From contig OY829537.1 in assembly GCA_963691705.1 (NCBI GenBank), positions 76,839,352-76,903,351 on the forward strand: 64,000 nt of DNA. The letters run 5' to 3'. The translations under genes and the position numbers were made by a program. Source of the DNA: Viola odorata. Its lineage: Eukaryota; Streptophyta; Magnoliopsida; Malpighiales; Violaceae. Of this stretch, positions 34,154 through 46,424 are shown piece after piece (positions within the stretch are counted from its first letter, which is position 1; every line of letters begins with the position of its first letter). Under the pieces are notes generated by a model. The model was given only the letters and a program-made list of their open reading frames with translations, ran no database searches and was not told the DNA's origin.

Positions 34154-35655
34154 TGTTTGATATGTGTGTGTTTTCTAGATATTTTCCCTCAAATTTTGTA
34201 TGTTTTCCCTCCTTGATGCTACTAACTTGCTCTGTTTTCAATACTTTCGCCAGATCTAGCCCTGGAGGAGAAAAATATAGAAAGCGCACGCTTTGGGATG
34301 GAATTGAGCAGCTTTGGAAGTCTCCCAGTCTTCGTCGCGGCCTAGACGTATTTTCGTGTCCAGCCCTGGACTATCTGTGAAGCCGAAAAGTGTTGCGTTT
34401 TGCCCTCGATCAGAAGCCGCATGTGCTTGCAATCCTCCTTGGAGCGCACGAAGAGAGACGCCAGCAAGATTCCTCTCTGATCCCTTTTGAGCGTCCTAGG
34501 AATATTCTCCCTAGGACGTGGTCCAGCCCAGCTGTCCCTTTCCTCCCATTTTGTCCTCTTCCCTTAGCTGGATTTGTCCTCTAGTTAGCTTAGGGTTGTA
34601 TATAAGCAGTAGCTTTAGGATTTTTAGGGTATGCAACATTGGTAAGAGGCAGAAATCAGCATACTTTCTATTTTTCTCCCTTCTTTGGGATTTGTTCCTC
34701 CATCTTCAAGCTGTAGCCGCCGGCCAGCCTTACTCTTTCACTGGAGCTTTTCAGCTCCGGCTGGTATTTAATAGTTTTCTTCCCATTTTCTTGTTTTCCT
34801 TTTATGCTTGTTATCAAATCTATTTATATTTATGTTATTATGAGCATGAGTAGCTAGATCTTTTTGTCTTAGTAAGGTTTTTCCAAGGGTTGCAAGGGTA
34901 GTTGTGAAGCCTTAATGTTCTTCATAAACTCTTATGCGTGTATTTAATCTCTTGCCATTTTACTGCCATATTGCACTAGATCTATAGAAGCCTGATCAAT
35001 TGCTGTATTTTCCTTTGTAATTACTGCCATTTCTTTAGAATCAGTAGGCACCTAGCCCGGAGTCATCAGGTTGCTGGTCCAATCCGGCTAGGGCTGGAGG
35101 TTAACTAGGGTGGATCTGACAACGTCTTGCCCTAGACGTGTCTTCCTCCACTTCATGGGCCTCTGGATCTCCCCATAAGCGAACCTTGGGGAAGGACGGA
35201 GTGTCAAGGTCTTGTCCATAAGCGTACTTTGGGCGAGACTTCTCTTACGAAGGTTGACAGGAGGGCTAAGCGTACCTGGCCTCTATAGCACGTCTGCACC
35301 GTGAGAGTGGAATATCCTTGAGCTGATGACCAACTAGGCCTAGACGCAACCCGCGAGATCACTTTGCTAAGACTCTTTCCTATTATCTGATTTACCCCTC
35401 TTGTGATACTGTTTTATTGCCTTTAGATAATTTTTACTTTATTTAGTTCACCTGTTAGCTTTAGTATCCAAATCTCGCTGGTTAATTTCATTAGCCAGCC
35501 CCAAACCCCCCCAGTGTTACTTGTTACTGTTTAGACCTGGACATACACTATGAACAGAATATTACCATTAATCCTTGTGGTTCGACTCTGATTTGCCCTA
35601 TACACATTTATTGTGCATTTTGCTAGCAAAAAATATTACTTTTGAGTGACGATCA
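34154..35655 (+). mobile_element. Athila 3' LTR
   Basis: This 1502-bp LTR has the same ends as the 5' LTR. It lacks the extra segment of about 27 bp and has a much shorter C-run near 35507. TATA-like TATATAAG is at about 34609-34616. Element B orfC resumes immediately after it. Confidence 0.93.
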
Positions 35656-35659
35656 ATGA

Positions 35660-35778
35660 ACAAGATTGATGGGAGCAAGGAAGGCCTCTTTCCTTCGAGA
35701 GATCAGAATATGGGTGACGGTGGTGATACCAGGAGGCTCCCGTTATCGGATGATTTAGATGCCGCAGAGGACTCATAG
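35660..35778 (+). pseudogene. Antisense orfC of element B, 3' end
   Basis: After the Athila TSD the orfC frame continues with KIDGSKEGLFPSRDQN and ends DLDAAEDS then TAG at 35776-35778. The A2 copy leaves the window before this point, so the end cannot be compared. Confidence 0.6.
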
Positions 35779-36422
35779 ATTTCTATTTTTCTTTAGTGTC
35801 TTTTTCTATTGTTCTTTCACCTTTAAGATATAGAGCCATTAATTGTCTATCGCCTCTTTATGATAACATACATTTTCTTGTGCAACGTTATCCTTTTTTA
35901 TGAATCTCGATCGATTTCATCGTTGACGCAGGCCACATTTTCTACCACCTACTTTATTACGTTATTTCAACTTTCTTGAGTTGTTTGCGCTAGGGGTCGA
36001 TTCTGCTTTTCAGAGCATTAAATGCTAAAGATAATTCATTAATGTGATTGAGGAAGTCATGATGATTGGGGACACGTGTCTCTTCGTCGGAGGCATTTTA
36101 AAGTGGGCGCCTCCTAGGTAGTAGCGAAATTGAAGCATTTTCTTCTTCCCAAAGATTACGTATTACGCATGCGTTGTTTTCTCTTAACACGCCACTTGCC
36201 AGGTGTCGATTACTCCAATGGATACTTTTCACAACCCTCTTAGGGTTATATAATATTCCCTACGCCTCCCTTTTTCTTTTTCTTTTTTATCTCTTCTTCT
36301 TTACTTTGTCATCTCAAAGCGCGACTCGCATTTTCTTCTTTGTCTATCTGGGTTTTTCTGCATTTCTGAAGAAGGTACATTTATCTTTCTCTTGTCTTTT
36401 TAATTTTTTAACTTCATTCCCC
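35779..36422 (+). promoter_or_regulatory. Intergenic region between orfC and orfD of element B, with promoter-like motifs
   Basis: Contains GGACACGTGTCTC near 36069 and a TATA-like GGTTATATAATATT at 36244-36257, about 170 bp before the orfD start. Similar CACGTG-plus-TATA arrangements precede orfC in A2 (61636 and 61704). Confidence 0.5.
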
Positions 36423-37280
36423 ATGGTGAAAACTCATCGTTCCAAACGCAAGGCGGCTGGAGAGGAGAAAATAGAATCTACCCCCTCTTCTCTCCATTCT
36501 CTACCTATGATTCGGCGGAAATTAGATAAATACAATGTTCGCTTTCCGACGAGTTGTTCCCTCGATGCTGCTTCTGATTCCCTTCGCCTTAACAGCGAAT
36601 TGCCTGGTAATCGTAGAATATTGTATGTCAAGATGTTTAAGTGCCAAAACAATTCCCACAGGCATCCCTCTAACTTCCACATCAACTCAGGTATTCTTTA
36701 ACCTTGTTTCGTAACGTTTTCCCTTTTTGGTTATTTTTCTTTTGACACCTTTCTTCTTTTCTTAGGAAACTAACATCATTTCCACCCGTGTTCTCCCTGG
36801 GGAAGGTATGGATTTTACAAGTTTTTTTGAAAATCGTCAGAAGAAGGCGCGCCACGATATTCAGAGTCGCTCATCCCAGCAAGGAACTTCCGGAGTTGCT
36901 TCTCCACCGAGAGCCTCTTCGGATGGTCTCCAGTATTCCGAGCCGTCGAGGAGCGGGAATATTTCCGGTGGATTTCATGCTTTCACTACGTCACCTCCCC
37001 ATTCAACTCCTCTTCATATGGACTTTACATCAGATCTGATTGACACCAATTTTCTACCATTTGGTTCTCACGTGGGAGGTTCTTCTAGTCATCCCCCTTC
37101 TCCTGCAACTTTGTTTTTTGTTCCTTCTCCTGTGATCCCGTCTTCTAGAGAGGGAGAAAATGTCGCTTCTTGTTTGATGGCTGGCCTAAGCACAATGGCC
37201 TCTTCTGGGCCCGTTACCCATCAAGTCAACTTGGGTAGTTTACGTGAGGATGCGTTTCGGGCCTTAGGGGTTAGTGGTGA
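36423..37280 (+). pseudogene. Antisense orfD of element B, 5' part
   Basis: It starts MVKTHRSKRKAAGEEK, matching MAKTRRSESKSIDEKK in A1, with the same CCATGG context. The Transposase_28-like domain is mostly deleted: after NRRILYVKMF the sequence jumps to the Ser/Pro linker. An intron (about 36690-36765, GTATTC...TCTTAG) matches A1 intron 2. The next exon has MDFTSFFENRQKKAR and a Ser/Pro-rich linker to VTHQVNLGSLREDAF. It is cut at 37280 by a solo LTR. Confidence 0.75.
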
Positions 37281-38857
37281 TGATAGCATGTCTCATAAGC
37301 ATGATTTTACCTTCTTTTCTGGCCCTTTCGGGGGCTGGATTCTGTCATTTGATCCTTATTTCCATCTTTATTGTAGATCAGAGTCAATAGAAGGAAAATA
37401 TCAAAAAGAAGCATTTTTTGAGTATTCCTAAGGATTTTTAGCTTCAAGGCCTAGAAGTCCAGATTGTCGTCGAGGTCTAGACGCTACCCAGACTAGTGAG
37501 CAGTCTCTCGGCCACGACAAATCTGCATCTTCTCTTAATTGAAACCAAAGAGAAGCATCTTCCAAGATCCGCACGGGATTCCGTGCGCTTCCAGAAGCTG
37601 TCAGGCGCGCCAAGATTCCAGGATATTCTCCTGAAGGATAAGTGTTGTCACGCCCCCATTCATCCTCCTTCCCCTTAGTTGTTTTTGTCCCCTAGCTAGC
37701 TTTAGCCTATATAAACTAAGTTTTAGGGTTTTGTGTAAGGATAGTTGACCTAGGCAATTAATACATCTCTCTCTCTTACCCTAATTTCTGGGGATCATCT
37801 CCTCTTAGCATTTTGGAGCAGCCGCCAACTTTGTAAAGGGGAAGCTTTTGATTAATACTATTTCATCTTTTCAGTTTCTTCTAATCCTTCTCTCTTATTT
37901 ATTGTATGTTTATTATCATCCACTGTTTATATTCTAATATGAGTAGCTAAGTTCTATCTTCTTGGTAAAGGGTGTTTTGAGGGTTGTAGGGTTCGGTTAT
38001 GAGGCCTAATGCATGCTTAATATATTCTCTTGTGACATATAATTGTTTACCGTTTTAATCCCATGCTCATTTAGGAATGTTAAGGGCCTGATCAACTGTT
38101 GATATTTCTGTTTGGGTACTGTCATTCTCTTGGTTATAATTGACGCGAAGCCTTGAGTTAGACTAGACACCTAGTGTAGGCAGCGCGAGAGGCCTTTGTC
38201 TAGGGGTAAACGGTTATTTAGAGTATGCGATACGAGTCTGACAAGCTGAGCTATCGCGCCCTAGATCTGTCTTACCTCCCCTTCATGGGCGTTCTGAGTA
38301 GTGCCTCCCCGCATTCGTGCCTGGGAGGACGACGGAACATCAAGGTCACCTCATATGTGGAAACGGGGGGTAGCTTTTATCTAAGAAGGTAAGTAGGGGA
38401 TGCGGTGTGGAAACGCGGTCCCTATAGCAGGTCTGTACTTGAGTCTGGAATATTTCTGTGCCAATGATTAACCGACCTAGAAAGCAACCCGAGAACACCT
38501 TTTGCTAAGGTTCCTTCCTATCTGATTTATAAATCTCTAATTACTCTTCTTGCTTTCGTGCCCCCGATTATGTTATGTTATCTAGCCCTGGATTGTGATT
38601 TCATTTTGTGTCCCAGATAAGACGCTTTACTTATTAGTCGTGTTAGCTCCTGATCTTGAGTTGATTAGTTCACTAATCAACACAACCCCTCCCCCTGTGT
38701 TACTTGTTCTTTCTCTGTCGCACTTTCTCCCTGTCATACATTTTTATTAACATATTGCTCCTTCAATCTTTGTGGTTCGACCCTGTCTTGCTCTATACAT
38801 ATTTACTTGTGCATTTAGGCATCAGGATAAATTTTAAGTATATTTGACTGACGATCA
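37281..38857 (+). mobile_element. Solo LTR of an Athila-like family
   Basis: It begins TGATAGCATGTC and ends TTGACTGACGATCA. TSD GGTGA is at 37276-37280 and 38858-38862. The last 100 bp resemble the Athila LTR end ('gtggttcgaccctg', 'ctctatacatattt', 'gacgatca'), and the body has the same layout, but overall it is clearly another family. 1577 bp, with no internal genes. Confidence 0.88.
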
Positions 38858-38862
38858 GGTGA

Positions 38863-39475
38863 TGAGGATTCCCTAGCCTCTTCTTCACTTTTAGCAGCCC
38901 GCTTATTGTCGCTTCAAGGGGAAAAAGAGGCGTTTCTGGCCAAGACTCCCCAAGAGCGTGTGAATTTTCTTCATTACCGTACGTTTTCCTCATTTTGCCA
39001 TTTTCATTATTGGGACGAGGATAATACGAAGGTGATTGCAGAGAAGCAGAGGGAAGTAGACAAGCTGACGGTCGAGCGTCAAGAACTTTTGGATGCTTTG
39101 GCGGTTTCTAAAAAGGAGGTGGAGGATGCCCGGCTTGTGCTGGATGACGCAAAGAGAAAAGGAACTGAAGATGATGCTAGGATCGCTGCTCTTAATGCCG
39201 AGTTAGAGGCAGAGAAGAGTAAAAATGCCAGACTGACCGAAGAGCTTGATCTGTCTCCTGTCAAGTGCCGGTGGTATATGCGAGAAGGTGCAGGCGTTAT
39301 GGTAGACGCCTTCATGGCGGTTTATGGGACAGAAGCGTTTTGTCCAAACGACGTCTCTCAATCGTTCCTAGAAAGGTTCGAAAAGATAATTAATGAGAAC
39401 TTCCACCTCGAGAGGGCCCGCGAACAAGCAAGAGCCCATGGAGAAGAAAACCCTGATGGAAAAGTTCCTCCTTAA
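38863..39475 (+). pseudogene. Antisense orfD of element B, 3' part
   Basis: Continues with SLQGEKEAFLAKTPQERVNF and FHYWDEDNTKVIAEKQREVD, then a Lys/Glu/Ala coiled coil and the CRWYMREGAGVMVDAF region. The equivalents in A1 are FHYWAEE and MSWWYAEQTASVLVKCF. It ends with TAA at 39473-39475. Confidence 0.78.
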
Positions 39476-41071
39476 GCGTTATTATCTGTTATAACCTTCC
39501 TCTTGCCATTTTTGGATATTGACATATTTTTCCTGTTTTTCAAACTTCGGATCTTTTTGTAATGGCATTACCGCTTTGAATAGTTGTTGCTTCTTTTTTC
39601 GAAGTTTCTCCTCTTGTTGGCGTTATTTTTCAATACACCTGCCATAACATTAGTTAACGATATCCAAAATGAATTAATATTTATATACCTTACTCGGGTA
39701 TCCAATTGTCATGATTTTGAAGATAAGCGGTGATATAATATATAATTCTGAAATGAAGTGTTACGTCCATAGGGGCTTTGAGATCTCCAGCCTTAGAGAT
39801 ATGCCACTATAATGAGATGATGGTCCAGCAAGATGACTCTATGAATAAGAGTTTTCATAATAGTGTTGTATTGATGTAGATATTCATCGTTTGGCAGAAG
39901 ATGCCATATGCATAGATGTATCCCTTTCAGCAGGAATAGACGTCGGAACAACATGATATTGCAGAATATACCTTCCCGTCAGAGAGGAAATGATAGCCAA
40001 TGTTATGGGCAGGAAATGTTGCAACACTGCCCTCTTTACTATTGTTGTGTTCCCCCGTTTAAAGAAATACTTCTAGGATATCCACGGATTCCTGATAGTG
40101 TTTCTTGAATAGCATGATAGGTCGTAGGATGTTACCGCCTGTATGGGCGTCGATCTTTCCACTATTTCTATGTTCCCACGATTTTCCTACACATTCTCAA
40201 TTGCTATTTTATTGTGTTAGTGAAATGGCATGCAATGATAAATATTAGTAGCATCTATGGGTCTTCACCCACATGTATCGGGGTGTTATTGGTATTGCTT
40301 TTTCATTCAGCCCTGCTGAATTCAGCCTCGCGCGGGGCATTACTTTGTTGAGATATCACTTTGTCGGGGTATTGCCTTTCCAGCCACTTCACCAGGTATT
40401 TTTCGTCTGGTTACTTGTTGGGGCGTTACCCACACCCATGTTTCAATGATTGGTCTAGAACGTGCCTCGTCTTAGTGAGCCGTCTGATCAGGAGCGGTTG
40501 TCATAAGGATAGGATTTTCACTTCCAGGCGTTGATTTCTCATTCCCCTGGAGCGTGCCTCATCTTAGTGAGGCGTTTGTGTTAGCACGACCGTCACAAGG
40601 ATAGGATTTTCACTTCTAGGAGTTGAGTTCTCCCTACCCTAGAGCATGCCTCGTCTTAGTGAGGTGTCTGTGTTAGCATGGCCGTCACAAGGATAGGATT
40701 TTCACTTCTAGGGTGGAGTCTTCGCTTTCCCCGGAGCGTGCCTCGTCTTAATGAGTCATTTATGTTAGCACGGTTGTCATAAGGATAGGATTTTCACTTC
40801 CGGGGCGTGCCTCATCTTAATGAGCCGTCTATGTTAGCACGGTTGACATAAGGATAGGATTTTCACTCTCGGCGTTGAATTTTTATGTGTGTCAGGCCGT
40901 GCCTCATCTTAGTGAGTCGTCTGATCAGGAGCGGTTGTCACAAGGATAGGATTTTCACTCCTGACACCCTTCGTTATTTGCACATCATCAATCACAAAAC
41001 GCACGGGGATATTCTTGATTCGATTGTTAACTCATATTATTAGTAATGTTATCAAATCGTGCAGAGATACG
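39476..41071. other. Element B spacer between orfD and integrase
   Basis: A non-coding region between convergent genes. The left part (39476-40440) shows nothing recognisable. The right part holds a 92-bp tandem array. Confidence 0.6.
40462..40975. repeat. 92-bp tandem array in element B 3' spacer
   Basis: Units start at 40462, 40554, 40646, 40738, 40807 and 40899, so the period is 92 bp with one 69-bp unit. Each has 'gtgcctcgtcttagtgag' and 'cacaaggataggattttcac'. The same motif occurs in A1 at 3245 and 3361. Confidence 0.88.
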
Positions 41072-43893
41072 TCAAGTTCTAGCATGATATAATTTCAGAC
41101 GAGCTATGTTCCAAGAATTTGACAAGGGGGTACCGTCAAGTGTTTCCAAGTGGTATGCTCCTTTTCCAATAACATGGGTAACGCGAAAAGGGTCGTCCCA
41201 ATTTGGACTAAGTTTCCCCATGCGTTGTCCGGCTGCTCGCTTGTCTCTGAGCACTAGGTCTCCTGCTTTTAGTAAGCGTTCTTTAACGCGCCTATTGTGA
41301 TATCGCGCCATCCTTCTCTTATAATGCATTATTTTTAAGAGGGTTTCTTCGTGTAATTCAGGTAATGCGCCAAGATTTACCCGCAGCCTCTCTTCGTTTA
41401 TCTCTTCCTTGAAGTATGCCACTCGTAGGCTTAGAGTACCGATTTCTACCGGTGTGACGGCCTCAGTGCCGAAAGCCGTTGCGAAGGGTGTTTCTCCAGT
41501 ACTGGTTTTAACGGTCATGCGGTATGCCCACATCACATATGGCAGCTCGTCTGCCCACTTCTTTTTGGAGCCTTCTAATTTTTTCTTGATACCGCTAAGG
41601 ATGCTTCGATTGGTTACCTCCGCTGGTCCATTAGTTTGTGGGTGGGCTACGGAAGAAACTATTTGCTCGATCTGAAATTCTGCGCATTGGTCTTTAAAGA
41701 ATTGACTCATAAACTGCATCCCGTTATCGCTAACTAGCACACGGGGTACACCAAATCGCATGATAATTTGGTGTTTGAAGAAACGCCAAATCTTTTCTGT
41801 TGTGATATTAGCTACCGCTTCCACTTCCGCCCATTTCGTGAAGTAGTCCACTGCCACGACTATGAATTTCAACTAAGATCTTGCTTTTGGAAACGGGCCT
41901 AGGATGTCGATTCCCCATTTGGCAAAAGGATAAGGACCAATAATTTTGGAGATTTCCGTAGCAGGTCGTCGGGGAATTTTGGAGAACTCTTGACATTTCT
42001 AGCAGGTTCGTACAAAATCATTGCAGTCCCTGCGAATGGTAGGCCAATAGAATCCTGCCCGAAAAACTTGTGCGGCCAAGGTGCCGCCAGACACTTGTAT
42101 ACCACATATGCCTTCATGGATTTCTCGTAAGGTGTGGAGGCCTTCTTGTTCCGTTATGCACTTGGCGGCTGAATGAGAGAAGCACCTCCGAATCAGTTCA
42201 CCGTCATAGTATGTACACTGTGCTGCCTGTTTTAGCACTTTTTTCCTTTCAGCATTATCCTTGGGCAATTCATCGTGTTTCAAGTATTTTACTACGGGGA
42301 TCCGCCAGTCATCTTCAATTTCTTCAACACAGAGCGACTCTTGTTCTTCCATGAAGGAAGGTATGTATATTTCCTCGAAATATACGCTGGTGGGTATGGT
42401 TGCTTCCGGGCTAGCTACGATTTTAGCAAGGTTGTCTGCCTCAGCGTTATCCCCACGAGGGACGTGTTCAATGCTGACCTGTATACCCCTCTTTCTTATT
42501 TCCAGTAATTCGCGTTTCACTTTGGAGAGATATTGGATCATAATGGGCTCTCTGGCTTGAGAATTACCCAAAACTTGATCTATTATTAATTTGGAGTCGC
42601 CATATATCTTCAGTCGTAAGTCTCCCATTACTCCGTCGTCATGTATGGCTTTTATGGACATATTTTTCCCTATCCTGAGCCCAGCCAGTAGCGCCTCGTA
42701 TTCCGCCATATTATTGGACAACGGTCGCATGATTCGAATGACATATCGTACCTGTATGCCTAGTGGTCCAGTCACTAATATTCCTGCTCCAGCTTGTTCT
42801 TGGTTCTTGGCTCCGTCCACGTGGACAACCCATAGATCGGTGTAGGTCTCAAGGAATGGGAGATCCAAGTCATCTCTCTCTTCTTTCGGTAGATCCGTCA
42901 ATGGATCCTGCGTGAACGTGCACTCGGCTATGAAGTTTGCTAAGACTTGAGCTTTTATGGATGGTCGGGATTTATACTGTAACCCGTATTGTTCAAGTTC
43001 AATGGCCCAAATCAGCATTCTTCCTGAAGACTCAGGTTTCCTGAAAATCCTTCTCATAGGTTGGTCTGTGAGCACGATGATGGGGTGAGCCTAGAAATAT
43101 CTGTCCATTTTCCGCGTGGCCTGTATTAGTGCAAACGTTATTTTCTCAATGCGAGCATACTGCAGCTCAGCATCTTTCAAAACATGGCTAACAAAGTACA
43201 CTGGGTGGTGGGCATGGTTGTCATCTCGTACAAGGACAGCGTTAACCACTTCGTCAGCAACGCCAAGGTACAAGTATAGGATATCGCCCGGCTCTGGTCT
43301 TGTCAATACCAGGTCAGATGAAAGATAAGTTTTCAGGCTCGTAAATGCCTCTTCACATTCCTTTGTCCATCCAAAAGGAGCCTTTTGTCGTATAACCTTG
43401 AAAAAAGGTAGGCATCTTTCACCTTGTTTGGAAATGAAACGCCCTAGAGCGATAATGCGCCCTGTGAGTCTTCGTACTTCTTTGACGGTCCGGGGCGAAA
43501 TCATGTCATGGATGGCTTTTATCTTTGACGGGTTTGGTTGGATGCCTTTCTGGCTGACGACATATCCCAAGAACTTGCCCGTTTGGAACGCAAACATGCA
43601 TTTGTGGGGGTTCAGCTTCATTTTATACTCTCGCATTACATTGAAAACCTCTCCCAGGTCTGCCAAGTGATCCTCAAAACTTCGACTCTTGATCAATATG
43701 CTTCTACTTTTTTTTCAATTTGTTTCTCAAATACCTTGTTCGCTATACGCTGGAAAGTTGCTCCAGCGTTCTTCAGTCCGAACGGCATTCCCGTATAACA
43801 ATAAGTGGCTTTCGGGGTGATGAAAGCGGTCTTTTTCTCATCCTCGGCAGCCATAGGAATCTGGTGATATCCGGAATTGGCGTCTAAAGAGCT
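41072..43893 (-). pseudogene. pol: Element B pol, C-terminal part: end of RT, two RNase H domains, integrase
   Basis: After the solo LTR at 43894 the RT resumes with LDANSGYHQIPMAAEDEKKT and MPFGLKNAGATFQR. At VEAY (about 43700) roughly 13 nt are missing, deleting the catalytic V-D-D-I residues and shifting the frame. The rest is one frame from 43696 to 41072 with stops at 43091-43093, 41999-42001 and 41873-41875. The second RNase H motifs (HVDGAKNQEQ, MAEYEALLAGL, GDSKLIIDQV, NAEADNLAK) and integrase motifs (VSDNGMQF, NGPAEVTN, SPNWDDPFRVTHV) are clear. It is closely related to A1. Confidence 0.9.
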
Positions 43894-45884
43894 TGTTGAT
43901 ACCCGAATTTTGACGCCATTTTTACTTAATTTTAGAATTTTTGTCATTTATTCAATTTACTGTCATTTTTACTTAAATTATAGTCATCTGTAGGTAAGTT
44001 ACTATCACTGGCCTTTTTAGGATTTGCATCGCGTTTTAGCCTCATCGTTAGCATCGTCAACTTTCGAAATTGCGTTTTTAATTTTTCATCAAGTATTTTC
44101 GTCATTATTATCATTAGTATTTTTAGCCTTAAAACTCACATTTTTTACTATCCGGCAGTCGTTTGCGAGTCGTTTCTTCGTTTTAGGTCATCTCATGATT
44201 TTTAGGATTTTTAATATTTTAGCACATTTTTTTAGTATTTTTATTTTTTATTATTATTTACGGTCGAGCTTTTATTGGACCCGAGTAAGTTCGCTCGGAC
44301 AACAGCTTGACTTCAAAAAGTTTTCCATCAACTAGTTGCTAGATTTTTTTCTGCTCGCAATGGTCTACAGCGTTTCGCGCAATTTTCGGTGTAACGCTTT
44401 ATTTTTTCTGTTCCCGCGTTCCGCGTCTTTGAACGAGGAAATAAACGCGTTAAACGGAAAATTTTCATGATTCACTGTAGACGGCTAAAACCGTCATATT
44501 TTTCTCTACGCGCCAGTACCTTCGGCTCGAAAAGTCAGTACGTTTGCCCGCGAGTCTCGGCTCGAGGCCATTTAAATGAGACTTAATGGCCTTTGATCTC
44601 AACCGTTGATCTGGTCAACCAAGGAAAGTCAACCAGATCAACGGTTGACAATTTAATGTGCATAATGCACATGCACAGTGGCGATCAGCACGCAGCGGAG
44701 CAGCCCACGCCCAAGCCAACTGCTCCCGTAGCTCTTGTCCCTCCGCCATCATCACGGCTATCCCGTAGCCTTGCCACCACGATGTCCGGCCACCATGCGC
44801 AGCTCCCTCCGCCACTCTCCCACGCGTCTTTCGGCTATAAATAGCCGCCCTGTTCCTTCGCAAAGGGTCCGAAAATTTTGCATAAAAAACTACACTCTCC
44901 CTCTCCATTTTCCTGGCCAATTCACGTTCGCTCACCCTCATTCCAGTCCCTTCGTCCGAACGCAGCAGCAACCGCACGGTAAGTTGCTTTCTCTCTCCCT
45001 CACCTACTGTTTTCTCTTCAAATTTTGTTCTTGCTTTAGTCGATCATTTAATTGCCTCCAATGTGTCATAATTGCTTGAGTGTTAAGCTAATTTCATCAC
45101 ACTAGCATCGTTTAATTTGTTTAAACACTGGAAGTATTTATTTGCTAATTAAATGGATTAATGCACGTTAGTGTTTCGGTTGAAATTGCCACTGGTTTCG
45201 TGGATGTTTCCTTGCTGTTATCACGTGACCATGTTGTAGGAAGAGAGACGGTTCTTTTGGGTCAAGAACCAGGCGAGTTGGTCGCCTGGTTCGCCACCTC
45301 CGTCGCCGGCAGTGGCGCCGGCGACGTGAGGTAGAAGATGGCTAAGTTGGGCCATGCGGCCCTTCGCGGAAAATGAAGGAAAGGTGATGGGCTTGGCCCA
45401 TCACCATTTAAATTAATTCCCTTGGGCCAGGAACTGTTCCTGGCCCATTTCTTCAAATTTTAAGCTGGGCCCAGCCCATTCACGTTTTTCCATGCCTCTG
45501 ATTCGTCATTTTTTTTACGTAAAATGCTCGCATGTTTCATATATTTATTTTTCACGATACATGCTGTTTCTCGTATGTTTTATACATGAATTGTTTAAGT
45601 CACTTTTTTCGTAAAATATTTCGTATGCTTATTTTTTTATCAAGTTATTTCTCGAATTGTTTTTATACGTGAATTGCTCATTCTTTATCGTGATATTGAT
45701 TGTCATGTTATCTAACCTCAGTCATTTATATCTAACCGTTTAATTTCAATCATTTCTTATACCGCCTATATGGTCGGTCGCATTTTAATTTTCGTAAATA
45801 TTCAACTGCTTTAATTTTTCGCACACTGCTGGAAATCCTTCCGCAACTTATCAACTGTTTAATTTTCCGCACTTTAATTTTCCG

Positions 45885-46275
45885 CAATTTACTTTCGGCA
45901 ATTTAAATTCAATACCGCCTACATGGTCGGTCGCACTTATCAACTGTTTAATTTTCCGCACTTTAATTTTCCGCAATTTACTTTCGGCAATTTAAATTCA
46001 ATACCGCCTACATGGTCGGTCGCACTTATCAACTGTTTAAATTCCGCACTTTAAATTCTGCAATTTACTTTCGGCAATTTAAATTCAATACCGCCTACAT
46101 GGTCGGTCGCACTTATCAACTGTTTAATTTTCCGCACTTTAATTTTCCGCAATTTACTTTCGGCAATTTAAATTCAATACCGCCTGCATGGTCGGTCGCA
46201 CTTATCAACTGTTTAATTTTCCGCACTTTAAATTTCAGCAATTTAAATTCAATACCGCCTACATGGTCGGTCGCA
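45885..46275. repeat. 89-bp tandem array in solo LTR copy 2
   Basis: Units marked by 'taccgcctacatggtcggtc' start at 45913, 46002, 46089, 46179 and 46253 (steps 89, 87, 90, 74), with an older one at 45763. Copy 1 has only a single unit near 18350, so the array expanded in this copy or its lineage. Confidence 0.85.
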
Positions 46276-46424
46276 ATATCAATTGTTTATTTTCCGCAAT
46301 ATCAACTGCTTTAAATTTCTGAAATATCAATTGCTTTAATCTTCTGCAGTATCAATCATTAAAATTTCTGCAAATCATCAACTGTTTTAAAATCATCAAC
46401 TCTTTTAATCTCCTGCACTTACCA

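Larger units (their letters stand above)
21841..35655 (+). mobile_element. Athila-type Ty3/gypsy retrotransposon, complete, in element B
   Basis: It is flanked by LTRs 21841-23384 and 34154-35655 that are about 98% alike by eye; the 5' copy has an extra segment of about 27 bp near 22040. Target duplication is ATGA (21837-21840 and 35656-35659), or AATGA if the last LTR base is shared. The order is PBS, gag, protease-RT-RNase H, integrase, then the large third reading frame typical of Athila, then polypurine tract. It is younger than B by LTR identity and by nesting. It is inactive because of stops, a frameshift and a solo-LTR insertion in integrase. Confidence 0.95.

Noticed and set aside
44593..44977. 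Open frames near the TATA box of solo LTR copy 2
   Set aside because: Not kept in copy 1 and overlapping the hairpin and promoter; accidental.
46012..46314. Repetitive 100-residue frame
   Set aside because: Translation of the 89-bp tandem array; no start or conservation as protein.
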